Assembly (NCBI GenBank): GCA_964444795.1 | Contig: CAYUIQ010000009.1 | Span: 9,108-73,107, forward strand | Length of the DNA: 64,000 nucleotides | Direction of reading: 5' to 3' | Source of the DNA: JABMRP01 sp964444795 | GTDB taxonomy: Bacteria > Planctomycetota > Planctomycetia > Pirellulales > Thermoguttaceae | In this document: in pieces, positions 52,132 to 61,351 of the stretch | How the letters are laid out: each line of letters starts with the position of its first letter | How positions within the stretch are numbered: position 1 is the stretch's first letter | Program-made: the position numbers and the translations under genes | The notes under the pieces: generated by a model | The model's database searches: none | Told to the model about the DNA's origin: nothing | Seen by the model: the letters and a program-made list of their open reading frames with translations, nothing else

Positions 52132-54122
52132 TGTTTCCCCAGTGGTCCAGTGCATTGGTTTGGTGGCAATGGGCGATCCTGGCGGTCGTACCACCGGCCG
52201 TTGTGTTGCTCTATTTCTTGAAACTCAAACGGACGCCGCTCGAGGTTCCCAGTACGTACTTGTGGCACAAGTCGATCGAAGACCTCAACGTCAACAGCCT
52301 CTGGCAACGGCTGCGGCGCAACCTGCTCTTGCTGCTCCAACTTCTGCTGCTGGCGCTGGCCATGCTGGCCCTGCTGCAACCCGGTTGGCGCAGCCAGATT
52401 CTCAGCGGCGACCGGTTTATCTTCCTGATCGACAACTCGGCCAGCATGAACGCGGTCGACGTGGCCCCCTCGCGCTTGGCCGAAGCAAAACGGCAGGTTC
52501 TCGAACTGATCGACGAGATGGATTCGGCGGACGTGGCGATGGTCGTCAGCTTCTCCGACACGGCCCGGGTCGAGCAAACGTTTACCGGCAACCGCCGCGA
52601 ACTTCGCGCCGCCGTCCAGGAGATCGAGCCGACCGAGCGCCGCACGTCGCTGGTCGAAGCAATCAAGGTATCCTCGGGTTTGGCCAACCCGGGCCGCAGC
52701 GCCGAAGACATCAACGACGAACAGGTTGCCAAGGCGATGCCGGCGCGGCTGTTCATCGTCAGCGACGGGAAGTTTCCCGACGTCGACGATCTGGCGCTGG
52801 GCACGCTGGATGCCATTTATATTCCCATCGGGCAGCCCGGCGCGGCCAACGTGGCCATCGTGGCCTTCGATACCCGGCGGCACGCGCGCCAAGATGATCG
52901 CCTCCAGGCATTTGCCCAACTGGCTAATTTCGGACCCCAGCCGCTCGTCGTCGATGCGGAACTCTTTCTCGATGGGCAACGCTTCGGTGCCGACCGGCAA
53001 ACGATTGAAGCCGACGGCCTTCGGGCAGTGACGTTCGATCTGCTGGGAGTCACGTCGGGTGTGCTCGAATTGCAGCTCTCGGTCGACGATGAGTTGGACG
53101 TCGATGCGCTGGAGGTCGACGACCGGGCGTGGACGATCATCAACCCGCCGGAACCGGTGCCCGTCTTGGTCGTCTCCCCGGGAAACGAACTACTTCGATG
53201 GGCACTGACGACCGGGCCGGCGCGGCGGTTGGCTTCGGTCCAGGTCGAGCCGCCCGAGTTTCTCGCCACCGATACCTACCGGCAGCAAGCGGCTGGCCGA
53301 TCCTGGAACCTGTTGATTTACGATCGGTGCGGCCCGGAGACGATGCCCCAGGCCAATACGCTGTTTATCGGCAGCGTGCCCAAGCACCCCGGCTGGACGG
53401 CCGGCCCCCGGATCGAAGCCCCGATGATCGTCGACGCGGATCCGGCCCACCCGCTGATGCAATTCGTCACGGTCGATCAAGAGTTGATCGCCGCGGCGAC
53501 CCCGTTGAGTTTTCCATCGGGGGGTAGCGTGTTGATCGACGCGGGGGATCAGCCGTTGTTGGCCATCGCACCACGAGAGGGGTTCGAGGATGCCGTGCTG
53601 GGATTCGAGTTGGTGGGCGTCGGTTCCGACGGCCAGGTGGGACTCCGCACGACGTGGCCCCGGCGACTCAGTTTCGCGGTTTTCCTGCAAAACTGCATCG
53701 AATATCTGGCCGGGGCGGGACGGGCCGATTCGGCCGACCGCTACCAGCCGGGTGAGTCGGTCACCCTGGAAAACCCCGATCCCGAGCAGTTGTTTCAGGT
53801 CCGCTCACCGCGTGGCAAGGTCACGAACCCTCGGGGGGGAACGCAAGGCCGGTTCCAGTTCCGAGAAACCACCGAGGTGGGGGAGTACAAGGTGGAGTCG
53901 GGTGGGTCCACCGCGGGACGATTCGTGGTCAACCTCTTCGACCGGGCCGAAAGCGACGTGGCAACACGGGCTCAAGGGGCAATCCGGATCGGTTATGTCG
54001 AGATTCCCGATGATTCGGGTTGGGAGCCCACGCGGACCGATTTGTGGAAAGGCCTCTTGCTCCTGGGACTGGCGGTCTTGGTCCTGGAGTGGTATACCTA
54101 TACCCGGCGGGTTCGCTTTTAG
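52131..54122 (+). CDS. BatA/VWA membrane protein
   Basis: 663 residues. N-terminal hydrophobic segments (VWWQWAILAVVPPAVVLLYF and a second at about 60-85), then a VWA domain with MIDAS motif DNSASMNAVDVAP at about 100-112 and SFSDTARVEQTF, followed by Ig-like/beta segments and a C-terminal transmembrane helix (LLLGLAVLVLEWYTY). It fits the DUF58-VWA module in planctomycetes. Probably inner membrane, forming a complex with the DUF58 protein, to which it is translationally coupled by overlap. Confidence 0.85.
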   Translation: MFPQWSSALVWWQWAILAVVPPAVVLLYFLKLKRTPLEVPSTYLWHKSIEDLNVNSLWQRLRRNLLLLLQLLLLALAMLALLQPGWRSQILSGDRFIFLIDNSASMNAVDVAPSRLAEAKRQVLELIDEMDSADVAMVVSFSDTARVEQTFTGNRRELRAAVQEIEPTERRTSLVEAIKVSSGLANPGRSAEDINDEQVAKAMPARLFIVSDGKFPDVDDLALGTLDAIYIPIGQPGAANVAIVAFDTRRHARQDDRLQAFAQLANFGPQPLVVDAELFLDGQRFGADRQTIEADGLRAVTFDLLGVTSGVLELQLSVDDELDVDALEVDDRAWTIINPPEPVPVLVVSPGNELLRWALTTGPARRLASVQVEPPEFLATDTYRQQAAGRSWNLLIYDRCGPETMPQANTLFIGSVPKHPGWTAGPRIEAPMIVDADPAHPLMQFVTVDQELIAAATPLSFPSGGSVLIDAGDQPLLAIAPREGFEDAVLGFELVGVGSDGQVGLRTTWPRRLSFAVFLQNCIEYLAGAGRADSADRYQPGESVTLENPDPEQLFQVRSPRGKVTNPRGGTQGRFQFRETTEVGEYKVESGGSTAGRFVVNLFDRAESDVATRAQGAIRIGYVEIPDDSGWEPTRTDLWKGLLLLGLAVLVLEWYTYTRRVRF

Positions 54123-54206
54123 CAGAGAAAAAGGTCTCGGCGGGAGAGAGATCACTGCCGCCTTCCGCCGCGGCCACATCATATCCGTGGAGCCCTGGAC
54201 GGTGCC

Positions 54207-54947
54207 ATGATAACAAAACTCCGACTCCCCCAACGCAAACGGCGGCGTCGCGGCGCCAGATCGCGCAAGAAGGTGTTCAACCGTTTGTTGGAAAACAAAC
54301 TGATTGGGCGGGTCAGTTTCGAAGAATATCGCGAGAAGGTCCGCGGCGTGTACGACGGACCCAAAGGCGCCCTGCTGGCGACTTGTAGCATGCTGTCGCT
54401 ACACACCGCCCTGGGACAGCGTCTGCTGCGGAACCGAAAATTCGATCTGCGCGGCGCGCGGAACATCCTCGACGTGGGCAGCGGCGCGGGTCAACTGGCC
54501 AAGCACGTGATTCGCTACGCCGATCCGGAAGCGAACCTCACCTGCTTCGACCTTTCGCAGGAAATGCTCCGCCGGGCGCGGAACCGGATGAAGAGCGATC
54601 GCCCCAGTTACGTGGCAGCCGACTTGACCCGGCTTCCTTTTCCCGACGCATCGTTCGATTGCGTCACCTGCGGCTACGTCCTGGAACATCTGCCCGACGC
54701 TCGAACCGGGTTGGCCGAACTGGCCCGCGTGATGATGCCCGGGGCACGCATGTTGCTCTTGACCACCGAGGACAACTTCGGCGGCGCGTGGACCAGCCGG
54801 ATCTGGTATTGCCGAACGTACAACCGTCGCGAACTGTTCCGCACCTGCGAAGATCTGGGCCTGTACTGGGAAAAAGAGATCTGGTTTACCCGGATGCACA
54901 GGATGTTCCGGGCCGGCGGCATCTGCGTGGAAATCGTCCGCCAGTAA
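54207..54947 (+). CDS. Class I SAM-dependent methyltransferase
   Basis: 246 residues. The basic N-terminus (PQRKRRRRGARSRKK) precedes the methyltransf_11/25 core: NILDVGSGAGQLAKHVI (motif I, about 86-102), CFDLSQEMLRRARNRM, FDCVTCGYVLEHLPDAR. Substrate unknown; the basic N-terminus could contact acidic lipid or polymer. It lies 84 bases after the VWA gene and 253 bases before the GNAT-like gene. Confidence 0.82.
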   Translation: MITKLRLPQRKRRRRGARSRKKVFNRLLENKLIGRVSFEEYREKVRGVYDGPKGALLATCSMLSLHTALGQRLLRNRKFDLRGARNILDVGSGAGQLAKHVIRYADPEANLTCFDLSQEMLRRARNRMKSDRPSYVAADLTRLPFPDASFDCVTCGYVLEHLPDARTGLAELARVMMPGARMLLLTTEDNFGGAWTSRIWYCRTYNRRELFRTCEDLGLYWEKEIWFTRMHRMFRAGGICVEIVRQ

Positions 54948-55048
54948 CGGCGTCCGGGGACCTGTAAACGGCCCGTTGTTCAAAAGGGGCGTTTGCCGTC
55001 TCGCGTGCCGTGGACGGCTTGCCCACCCTTGCCCAAACCCAGGAAGAC

Positions 55049-55070
55049 AAGGGCGGGCATGCCGCCCTTG
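55049..55070. repeat. Palindrome (CAAGGGCGGGCATGCC...CCCTTG)
   Basis: CAAGGGCGGGCAT pairs with ATGCCGCCCTTG with one bulge. Located in the 253-base gap between the methyltransferase and GNAT-like genes. A distinct family from the others. Confidence 0.55.
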
Positions 55071-55200
55071 GAACCCCTTTTTCATGTCGTTCCACGGTTT
55101 CCACGGGAGAAGTTTGGCGTCAAGCAGCTTGACCACTCCGGCAAGCGTTCGGTAAGATATAAGGTTTTGGCAAGAGAGGAAATCCTGAAGCGGACCCCCC

Positions 55201-56325
55201 ATGACTGATTTGGTCATCCGTCCGGTGAAATCCCGGCGAGAGAAGAAACAATTCCTTGGACTTCCCCGGACGTTGTACAAAGACGACCCCAACTGGATCC
55301 CGCATTTGCGAGTCGACGAGCGGGAGTTGGTCGGCTATGCGCGCCATCCCTACTACGAGCAGAACGAAATCCAGACGTTTCTCGCCTACCGCCGAGGCGA
55401 AGTTTGCGGTCGCATTGCAGCGCTGACCAACGGGATTCACGTCGAGCGGCACAACGAGCGCCGGGGTTTTTTCGGGTTCTTCGAATGCCGCGACGACCAG
55501 GAGGCGGCCTCGGGGCTGTTCGATGCGGCGCGCCAGTGGCTCGCCGATCGCGATCTTCCCTTGGTCCGCGGACCGGCCAATCCTTCGATGAACTACGAAG
55601 TGGGACTGCTGGTCGACGGTTTCGATTCGCCGCCCACCTTCATGATGACCTACAACCCACCCTACTATGCGCGGCTGATCGAAGCATACGGCTTCGGGAA
55701 GACTCAGGATCTGTACGCCTATTGGGGCCACGTGGACATGCTGCCGAAGATCCACGCGAAACTGAGCCCCATTACCGAACAGATCAAAGAGCGTTACGGC
55801 GTGAACGTGCGGCCTCTGAACAAGGCGCGATTTCGGGAAGACGTCGATGCGTTTCTCTCGATCTACAATCGTTCGCTGGTCGACACGTGGGGATTCGCGC
55901 CGATGTCGCCGGGCGAACTACGGCACACGGCCAAGGGACTGCGGTATCTCATGGTGCCCGAGTTGGCCGTGGTGGCTGAAGTCGACGGCAAGGTGGCCGG
56001 GGCGTGCTTCGCGCTGCCCGACTACAATCCGCGGATCCGCCAAATCGATGGCCGGCTGTTGCCGCTGGGATGGTACCGGCTGCTGCGGAAGAAACACCTG
56101 ATCAAGAAGATCCGGCTCATCAGCACCAACGTGGTTCCCGAGTACCAGCGCATGGGCTTGGGTCTGGTTCTGTTGGACGGACTGGTTCCCATGGCCATCA
56201 AGTGGGGGATCGAGGAGGCCGAATTCTCCTGGGTCCTGGAATCGAACAGTCTCTCGCGTGGAAGCTTGGAAAAAGGTGGCGCCAAGCTGACGAAAACCTA
56301 CCGCTTGTATGACTACGACGCCTGA
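55201..56325 (+). CDS. GNAT-superfamily acyltransferase-like protein
   Basis: 374 residues. The N-terminal half (FLGLPRTLYKDDPNWIPHLR) and the C-terminal STNVVPEYQRMGLGLVLLDG (acetyl-CoA-loop-like QxxGxG/A pattern) indicate GNAT-type N-acyltransferases, similar to proteins annotated as 'N-acetyltransferase' of unknown role in planctomycetes. Substrate unknown. It lies 37 bases upstream of the ketosynthase-like gene, so the two may act on the same acyl chain. Start ATG 55201. Confidence 0.72.
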   Translation: MTDLVIRPVKSRREKKQFLGLPRTLYKDDPNWIPHLRVDERELVGYARHPYYEQNEIQTFLAYRRGEVCGRIAALTNGIHVERHNERRGFFGFFECRDDQEAASGLFDAARQWLADRDLPLVRGPANPSMNYEVGLLVDGFDSPPTFMMTYNPPYYARLIEAYGFGKTQDLYAYWGHVDMLPKIHAKLSPITEQIKERYGVNVRPLNKARFREDVDAFLSIYNRSLVDTWGFAPMSPGELRHTAKGLRYLMVPELAVVAEVDGKVAGACFALPDYNPRIRQIDGRLLPLGWYRLLRKKHLIKKIRLISTNVVPEYQRMGLGLVLLDGLVPMAIKWGIEEAEFSWVLESNSLSRGSLEKGGAKLTKTYRLYDYDA

Positions 56326-56362
56326 CCGTCACCGCAACCCCGTTGACCCTTGTTGATAAAGT

Positions 56363-57619
56363 ATGGTACCGTTTTCGGAGATTGTCTGTACCGGCGTTGG
56401 AGTCGTTTCCCCGATCGGGATCGGCCGCGAGGCGTTCTGGCAGTCGCTGATCGACGGGTGCAGCGGCGTGGGACGGATGACCCGGTTCGACCTGCCACAC
56501 AGTATTGCCGGCGAAGTCCGCGGTTTCGACCCGAAAAAATTCGTCCGACCGCGAAAAAGCCTGAAGGTGATGAGCCGCGACATCCAACTGGCTTACGCGG
56601 CGGCCGATTTGGCCCGGCAGGATGCCAACATCGCCTCCGAATCGATCGAACCGGAAAGAATGGGGATCGTGTTCGGCGCCGATCTCATCCCCGCCGATCT
56701 GAACGAATTGGTGAGTGCCTACCTCCCCTGTATCGACGACGGTCGCTTCACGTTCGATCGTTGGGGCTCCCACGCGATGGGCGAATTGCATCCGCTTTGG
56801 ATGCTCAAGTACTTGCCCAACATGCCCGCTTGCCATATCGGAATTGCCCAGGATGCCCGCGGCCCGAACAACTCCATCGTTCACGGCGAAGTCTCGTCCT
56901 TGCTGGCCCTGTCCGAAGCGGTACGAGTGATCCAGCGTGGACAGGCCGACGTGATGATCGCCGGAGGAACCGGATCTCGGGTCCGTCCGGGGCTTTGGAC
57001 TCGGAACGGCATGTTCGAGCTATCCGGGCGAGTCGACGACCCCGCCGCGGCGATGCGCCCCTTCGATGCCGACCGCGACGGTATGGTCCACGGCGAAGGG
57101 GCCGGCGCGTTTCTTCTCGAAACCCGGCAGCACGCCGAAGCCCGCGGGGCGACCGTCTACGCCCGAATCCTCGGCTTCTCCGCAACCTACTCGCCTCCAT
57201 CTTCCGGTAAGGAGCCCGAGGGAACGGCCATCGGGACGTCCATCGACGCTGCTCTGAACAACGCCTCGCTGGAACCGGCCGACGTGGGCCACGTCAACGC
57301 CCGCGGGCTGAGCACGCGCGGCGACGACCAACGCGAAGCCCAAGCAATCGCCGATCGGTTGGGCGACGTGCCGGTGACGGCGCCGAAGAGCTATTTCGGC
57401 AACTTGGGAGCGGGAACCGGCGCGGTCGAGGCAGCCGCCAGTGTGTTGGCCTTGCATCACGGGCTGCTTCCACCCACGCTCAACTTCCACCGGCCCGACC
57501 CTCTGTGTCCGGTCAACGTCGTCCACGGAGAACCGGTGACCGTCTCGGTGCCCACCGCATTGCTACTCAGCCAATCGCCCACCGGTCAGGCCGCCGCGAT
57601 GGCGATCGCCTCGCCTTAG
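56363..57619 (+). CDS. Catalytically altered beta-ketoacyl synthase-like protein
   Basis: 418 residues with the full thiolase-like ketosynthase fold: N-terminal VCTGVGVVSPIGIGREAFW, DVMIAGGTGSRVRPGLW, AMRPFDADRDGMVHGEGAG. All three catalytic positions differ: the nucleophile in the TACASG loop is GEVSS (Glu176 for Cys), the first His is in VNARGLST (Arg314), and the second is in SYFGNLGAGTG (Asn347). It cannot do normal condensation and resembles chain-length-factor or decoy ketosynthases. No active partner or acyl carrier protein is in the window. Overlaps the ThuA gene by 4 bases (convergent). Confidence 0.88.
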   Translation: MVPFSEIVCTGVGVVSPIGIGREAFWQSLIDGCSGVGRMTRFDLPHSIAGEVRGFDPKKFVRPRKSLKVMSRDIQLAYAAADLARQDANIASESIEPERMGIVFGADLIPADLNELVSAYLPCIDDGRFTFDRWGSHAMGELHPLWMLKYLPNMPACHIGIAQDARGPNNSIVHGEVSSLLALSEAVRVIQRGQADVMIAGGTGSRVRPGLWTRNGMFELSGRVDDPAAAMRPFDADRDGMVHGEGAGAFLLETRQHAEARGATVYARILGFSATYSPPSSGKEPEGTAIGTSIDAALNNASLEPADVGHVNARGLSTRGDDQREAQAIADRLGDVPVTAPKSYFGNLGAGTGAVEAAASVLALHHGLLPPTLNFHRPDPLCPVNVVHGEPVTVSVPTALLLSQSPTGQAAAMAIASP

Positions 57620-58371
57620 AGGCGCCCGGCGACCCAACGGATCCCTTGAGCCATCAACCGCTGGAAGCTCTTGTTTGTCCACGCCCGGGCATCGTGGCCG
57701 CTCTGATAGCCGAAGACTCGCGCCTTGCCGTAGTTGTGGACCCAGGCGATTTCCTTGTCGCTGCGCGGATGGTCGCCCGTGACAAGGACATGAATGTTAT
57801 CGCCGAAGGTCTGACCGTTGTAGGGTTCGTCTTCGATCTGGAAGTCGGTTATGCCCTTGGTGATTGCGTGGTCCGGATCCTCAATGTGCATCGGGACCAT
57901 TCCGAAGCCGGTTCCGCTTTTGGGGATTTGGACACCGCCGCGCTGGCCGGGATTCATCCAGAACTTGCCGCCGGCAATCTTCTCGAACTCGGGCCAGTCC
58001 TGGCAGTTCGCCAGCGCGTGATGCCAGACGACAAGGCCGACACCCTTATCGAGTAGTCTGAGGAAGTTCTGCTTCTGCGTGTCGGTGATCCCGCTGGACA
58101 GATTGAACATGACGATCACGTCGAACTTGAAATCGCTGATATCATCAAAGGCCGTGTAGGGGGCGCCCTTCCAGACTTCGGATTCGATGTCGTCGAATCC
58201 GCTCCACAGCTCGCCAAATCCGCGGGCGTCATACCCGTGACCTCCGACCAGTATGATCACCTTGGTCTTCTCGTTGGCCTGCTCACTCTCGGCGCCTTGG
58301 ACCGCCGTTGCAAGCAACAGCATGCAAGCGACTCCCGTCAGAAAGATCCCGAGGCTCGTTCTCTTTGGCAT
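57616..58371 (-). CDS. ThuA family protein, exported
   Basis: 251 residues. Signal peptide 1-27. The core (KVIILVGGHGYDARGFGELW, VVWHHALANCQDWPEFEKI, HVLVTGDHPRSDKEIAWVHN) is ThuA, a class-I glutamine amidotransferase-like fold linked to trehalose/keto-sugar metabolism. In planctomycetes many exported ThuA proteins of unknown substrate exist. The RBS before ATG 58371 is weak. It ends within the 3' end of the ketosynthase-like gene. Confidence 0.85.
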   Translation of the reverse strand: MPKRTSLGIFLTGVACMLLLATAVQGAESEQANEKTKVIILVGGHGYDARGFGELWSGFDDIESEVWKGAPYTAFDDISDFKFDVIVMFNLSSGITDTQKQNFLRLLDKGVGLVVWHHALANCQDWPEFEKIAGGKFWMNPGQRGGVQIPKSGTGFGMVPMHIEDPDHAITKGITDFQIEDEPYNGQTFGDNIHVLVTGDHPRSDKEIAWVHNYGKARVFGYQSGHDARAWTNKSFQRLMAQGIRWVAGRL

Positions 58372-58829
58372 GATTCGTACCCTTTCCTGTCAGCGTTTGT
58401 GTGTTTCGCATTCCGGCGCGGCGAAGCGCAGCCCATATCATCCCCCCATTCTTACCGCCGGGCACTCAGCCTGCAACACTTCGCGAAAACGCGGAACAAG
58501 AAAAGAGAAAAGGGGAGAGAAAAACCGGACAGGCATTATCGTGTCGTCCGCAACGGTTCCGGATAATGCCTGCCCGTCTTCTTCTTGTTTCGACGCAATG
58601 CCCTACGCTAAAAGGGCCATACCCCCCGAGAGTCCCCGTCGATCCGGGAGTTCTAGCGTTTATTGTTTGACCCGTTTGTAGCCAGTGATTACAACTGAAG
58701 GTATTCTGCCTGTCGTTGTCGGCACGGCGGTCTGGTTGGGCCGGCGGCGAGAACCGCAAGTTTCGGCCATCGTGAGTATAACTGTCTCCTTTCTTCTCCT
58801 ATCAATTCCTTTCACAGCGAGAGCCCATC
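58372..58829. other. Divergent intergenic region with one hairpin
   Basis: 458 bases between the ThuA gene (minus) and the PEP-CTERM gene (plus). It contains the inverted repeat at 58530-58572. The rest shows no gene. The PEP-CTERM promoter should be here but was not pinned. Confidence 0.5.
58530..58572. repeat. Inverted repeat (CAGGCATTATC/GATAATGCCTG)
   Basis: Perfect 11-base arms at 58530-58540 and 58562-58572 with a 21-base loop. T-rich sequence follows on the plus strand, but no plus-strand gene ends before it, so it is unlikely to be a terminator of one. Confidence 0.65.
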
Positions 58830-61259
58830 ATGAGAGTTGCTCTGATATTCTCCCTGAGCTTGCTTCTCGGATTCGCGTTGACCGTTCGCTCTCACGCGGA
58901 TGTCATCGGGTACTGGAACTTCGACGATACCCACGCGAACCAGGCTGGACCCGCGTCGGACGGGGCGCTCGCTTATGGCACCTCGGTCTTCAGCACCGAC
59001 GTCCCCGCGGCGATCGGCTCGGGGAAGTCGGGGAGCTTTGACGGCGGTTCCGCGATCCAAGTGCCCACGACGGGGCATCCCATGGATTCGAACGACTTCA
59101 ACCTCTCCTACTTCATAAAACGCGGCGCCCAGAATGGCCCTTATGAGCGAATTACCAGCCGCCCTGGCAACACGCACGAAACGGCGATCGGCCAGAATGG
59201 GGAACTGAGTTCCTACGGCGGTTGGTCAACCCTCGGCACGGCAAATGAAGGTGTCTGGACCCACGTTGCCTGGGTGAATACGTCCTTTGTCGGGCAGAGT
59301 CTCTACGTCGACGGTGTCTTGCAGCCTGGGACGCCCAGCTTGAATCCTGTCCTGAGCGGGGACCTTTTCCTGGGAGGCATCGCGTCGAACAACGGCGAGA
59401 GCTACAATGGCCTCCTTGATGACGTTCTCTTGTGGGACAACACGAGCAATCCCCTGAGCACGGGCGAAATCGCATTTATCGCCAACAACGGCGTCGATGC
59501 ATTCCTTAATCAAGCTCCACCGGCACCGGTCTTCACGATCATCGACGAAGAGGGGGCAGTCGAGGCGGGGCCGGGCTGGGGCGGCAACAGCAATGAAGGA
59601 TTCAACAAGGACATCCGCTACTCCAACGATGCCAACGCAACGGCCACGTGGACGTTCAACGGGCTGGCCGACGGCGAGTACGACGTGCTGGCCAGTTGGT
59701 CGCTCCACCCCAATCGCAGCAGCGACGTCAGCTACACCGCCGGCGGCAACCCGGCCGTTCACGTGAACCAGGAGAAGCACGGCACGGGCTTGTACCTGGA
59801 GGGCAGCCCGGCCAGCAGCACGTACCTGTTCGACTACTTGGACGGCCCGGTCACCGTGTCGGGCGGCTCGCTCACGGTGACGGCCAGCAACAACAACTCC
59901 GGCGGCAACGACTACCTGATCGCCGACGCCGTGGCCATTCGCCCGGCCGAGGCGCGCACCTACATCATGGACAACAACTCGGCCGACTACGCCACCGACT
60001 TCCCACACGCAAACGGTGAGGGGTTCCTTGCCGGCATTCACCACACCGCGGGCGGCGCCGCCAGTGCCGACATGGAATCCACCTGGTCGTTCACGGACTT
60101 GGCCGACGGCATGTACAAGGTCTATGCCACCTGGAGCACGCACGCCAACCGCACCCAGGCCGCGCCGTTCTCCGTGAGCGACGGCAACGGCCAGGTCGGC
60201 AACACGGTGCCCGTGAACCAGGAGGGCAACCCGTACGGGAACACCCGCGATCTCAATGATGTGGACACCGCCAACTGGCGCAACCTGGGCAGCTACACCG
60301 TCAGCGACGGCACACTGACGGTCAAGCTCAACGGCGTCGACAACGCCAGCGGCACCGACTACGTGATCGCCGACGCGATCCGGATCGAGCCGATCGCACC
60401 CACCGAACTCCGCGCGTGGATCGGCGTCTTCCACGCCGGCAGCAGCACCTCGGGCGATCCATGGTCCTTCACGAACCCGCCCACCAATACGGTAGCCAAC
60501 GCGACTAATCCCGGCTGGGGCGAGGGCTCCCTAGGCGACCAGCCCGTGGCCGGCGACTGGGACGGCGACGGCACGGACGGCATTGCCGTGTTCCGCTCCA
60601 CCGGCGGCAACAACTGGTATTTCTCCAACGACCGTGCAACGCCCGTCACCGACTTCTCCAGCGGTCCTTGGGGCGCCGGCTCGCTTGGCGACATCGCCGT
60701 GGCCGGCGATTGGGACGGTGACGGAATCGATGGCGTCGGTGTCTTCCGGTCCTCTGACGACGGTGTTAATTGGTTCCTGAGCGACGATGCCGCGTCTCTC
60801 GATTCCGACTACTCGTTCCACTACGGAGCGGGCTCGCTCGGCGATCTCCCGGTCGCCGGCGACTGGGACGGCGACGGGCTCGACACGGTCGGGGTCTTCC
60901 GGACCACCAATAACATGTGGTATTTGTCGAACATCTTGTCCGATAGCCAGATTGCTTTCGAGTTCGTCTTTGGCCAGACGGGCGACATTCCGGTGGCCGA
61001 AGACTGGGACGGCGACGGCATGGACGACGTGGGCCTGTTCCGTCCCTCGACCGGCGAGTGGTTTTTCGACACCAACTTCGACGGCGTGGCCGACTTCCAC
61101 AATCCGAGTTACGGCAGCGGCGCACTGGGCGATATTCCGTTGGCGGGGCATTTCTTGGCGGCGGATTCCTCCGTGCCCGAGCCGACCTCCTGGATGCTCT
61201 TGGCCATCGGCAGTCTGGGCCTGGTGTTCTATCGTAGGCGAAAGCGGATTTGCCCGTAG
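58830..61259 (+). CDS. PEP-CTERM protein: LamG, two golvesin-like modules, FG-GAP-like repeats
   Basis: 809 residues. Signal peptide 1-24; LamG-like concanavalin domain (VIGYWNFDDTHANQAGPASD, about 25-215); two golvesin C-terminal-like modules (about 235-375 and 378-525), each ending 'DYLIADAVAIRP' or 'DYVIADAIRIEP'; then five repeats with 'VAGDWDGDGxDxxxVFR' (calcium-type FG-GAP/VCBS, about 535-770); and a C-terminal PEP-CTERM sorting signal VPEPTSWMLLAIGSLGLVF followed by RRRKR. Exosortase should process it; none is in the window. Probably surface-exposed, binds carbohydrate. Start ATG 58830. Confidence 0.88.
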   Translation: MRVALIFSLSLLLGFALTVRSHADVIGYWNFDDTHANQAGPASDGALAYGTSVFSTDVPAAIGSGKSGSFDGGSAIQVPTTGHPMDSNDFNLSYFIKRGAQNGPYERITSRPGNTHETAIGQNGELSSYGGWSTLGTANEGVWTHVAWVNTSFVGQSLYVDGVLQPGTPSLNPVLSGDLFLGGIASNNGESYNGLLDDVLLWDNTSNPLSTGEIAFIANNGVDAFLNQAPPAPVFTIIDEEGAVEAGPGWGGNSNEGFNKDIRYSNDANATATWTFNGLADGEYDVLASWSLHPNRSSDVSYTAGGNPAVHVNQEKHGTGLYLEGSPASSTYLFDYLDGPVTVSGGSLTVTASNNNSGGNDYLIADAVAIRPAEARTYIMDNNSADYATDFPHANGEGFLAGIHHTAGGAASADMESTWSFTDLADGMYKVYATWSTHANRTQAAPFSVSDGNGQVGNTVPVNQEGNPYGNTRDLNDVDTANWRNLGSYTVSDGTLTVKLNGVDNASGTDYVIADAIRIEPIAPTELRAWIGVFHAGSSTSGDPWSFTNPPTNTVANATNPGWGEGSLGDQPVAGDWDGDGTDGIAVFRSTGGNNWYFSNDRATPVTDFSSGPWGAGSLGDIAVAGDWDGDGIDGVGVFRSSDDGVNWFLSDDAASLDSDYSFHYGAGSLGDLPVAGDWDGDGLDTVGVFRTTNNMWYLSNILSDSQIAFEFVFGQTGDIPVAEDWDGDGMDDVGLFRPSTGEWFFDTNFDGVADFHNPSYGSGALGDIPLAGHFLAADSSVPEPTSWMLLAIGSLGLVFYRRRKRICP

Positions 61260-61277
61260 CTACCGTCGGCGAGACGG
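61256..61277. repeat. Relative of the 37421-37477 palindrome
   Basis: GTAGCTACCGTCGGCGAGACGG resembles one arm of the 37421-37477 repeat. The stop codon of the PEP-CTERM gene (TAG at 61257-61259) lies inside it. Confidence 0.5.
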
Positions 61278-61351
61278 CCCCTTGCCGTTTCGCGCGCGAC
61301 ATGCGATCATATAGAAGGAACAGGGCATCCGCCGAACGGAGGACAGAGGCC

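Noticed and set aside
58530..58572. Intrinsic terminator
   Set aside because: Hairpin is AT-containing with no U-tract close enough, and no plus-strand gene ends before it; it is better listed as a palindrome.
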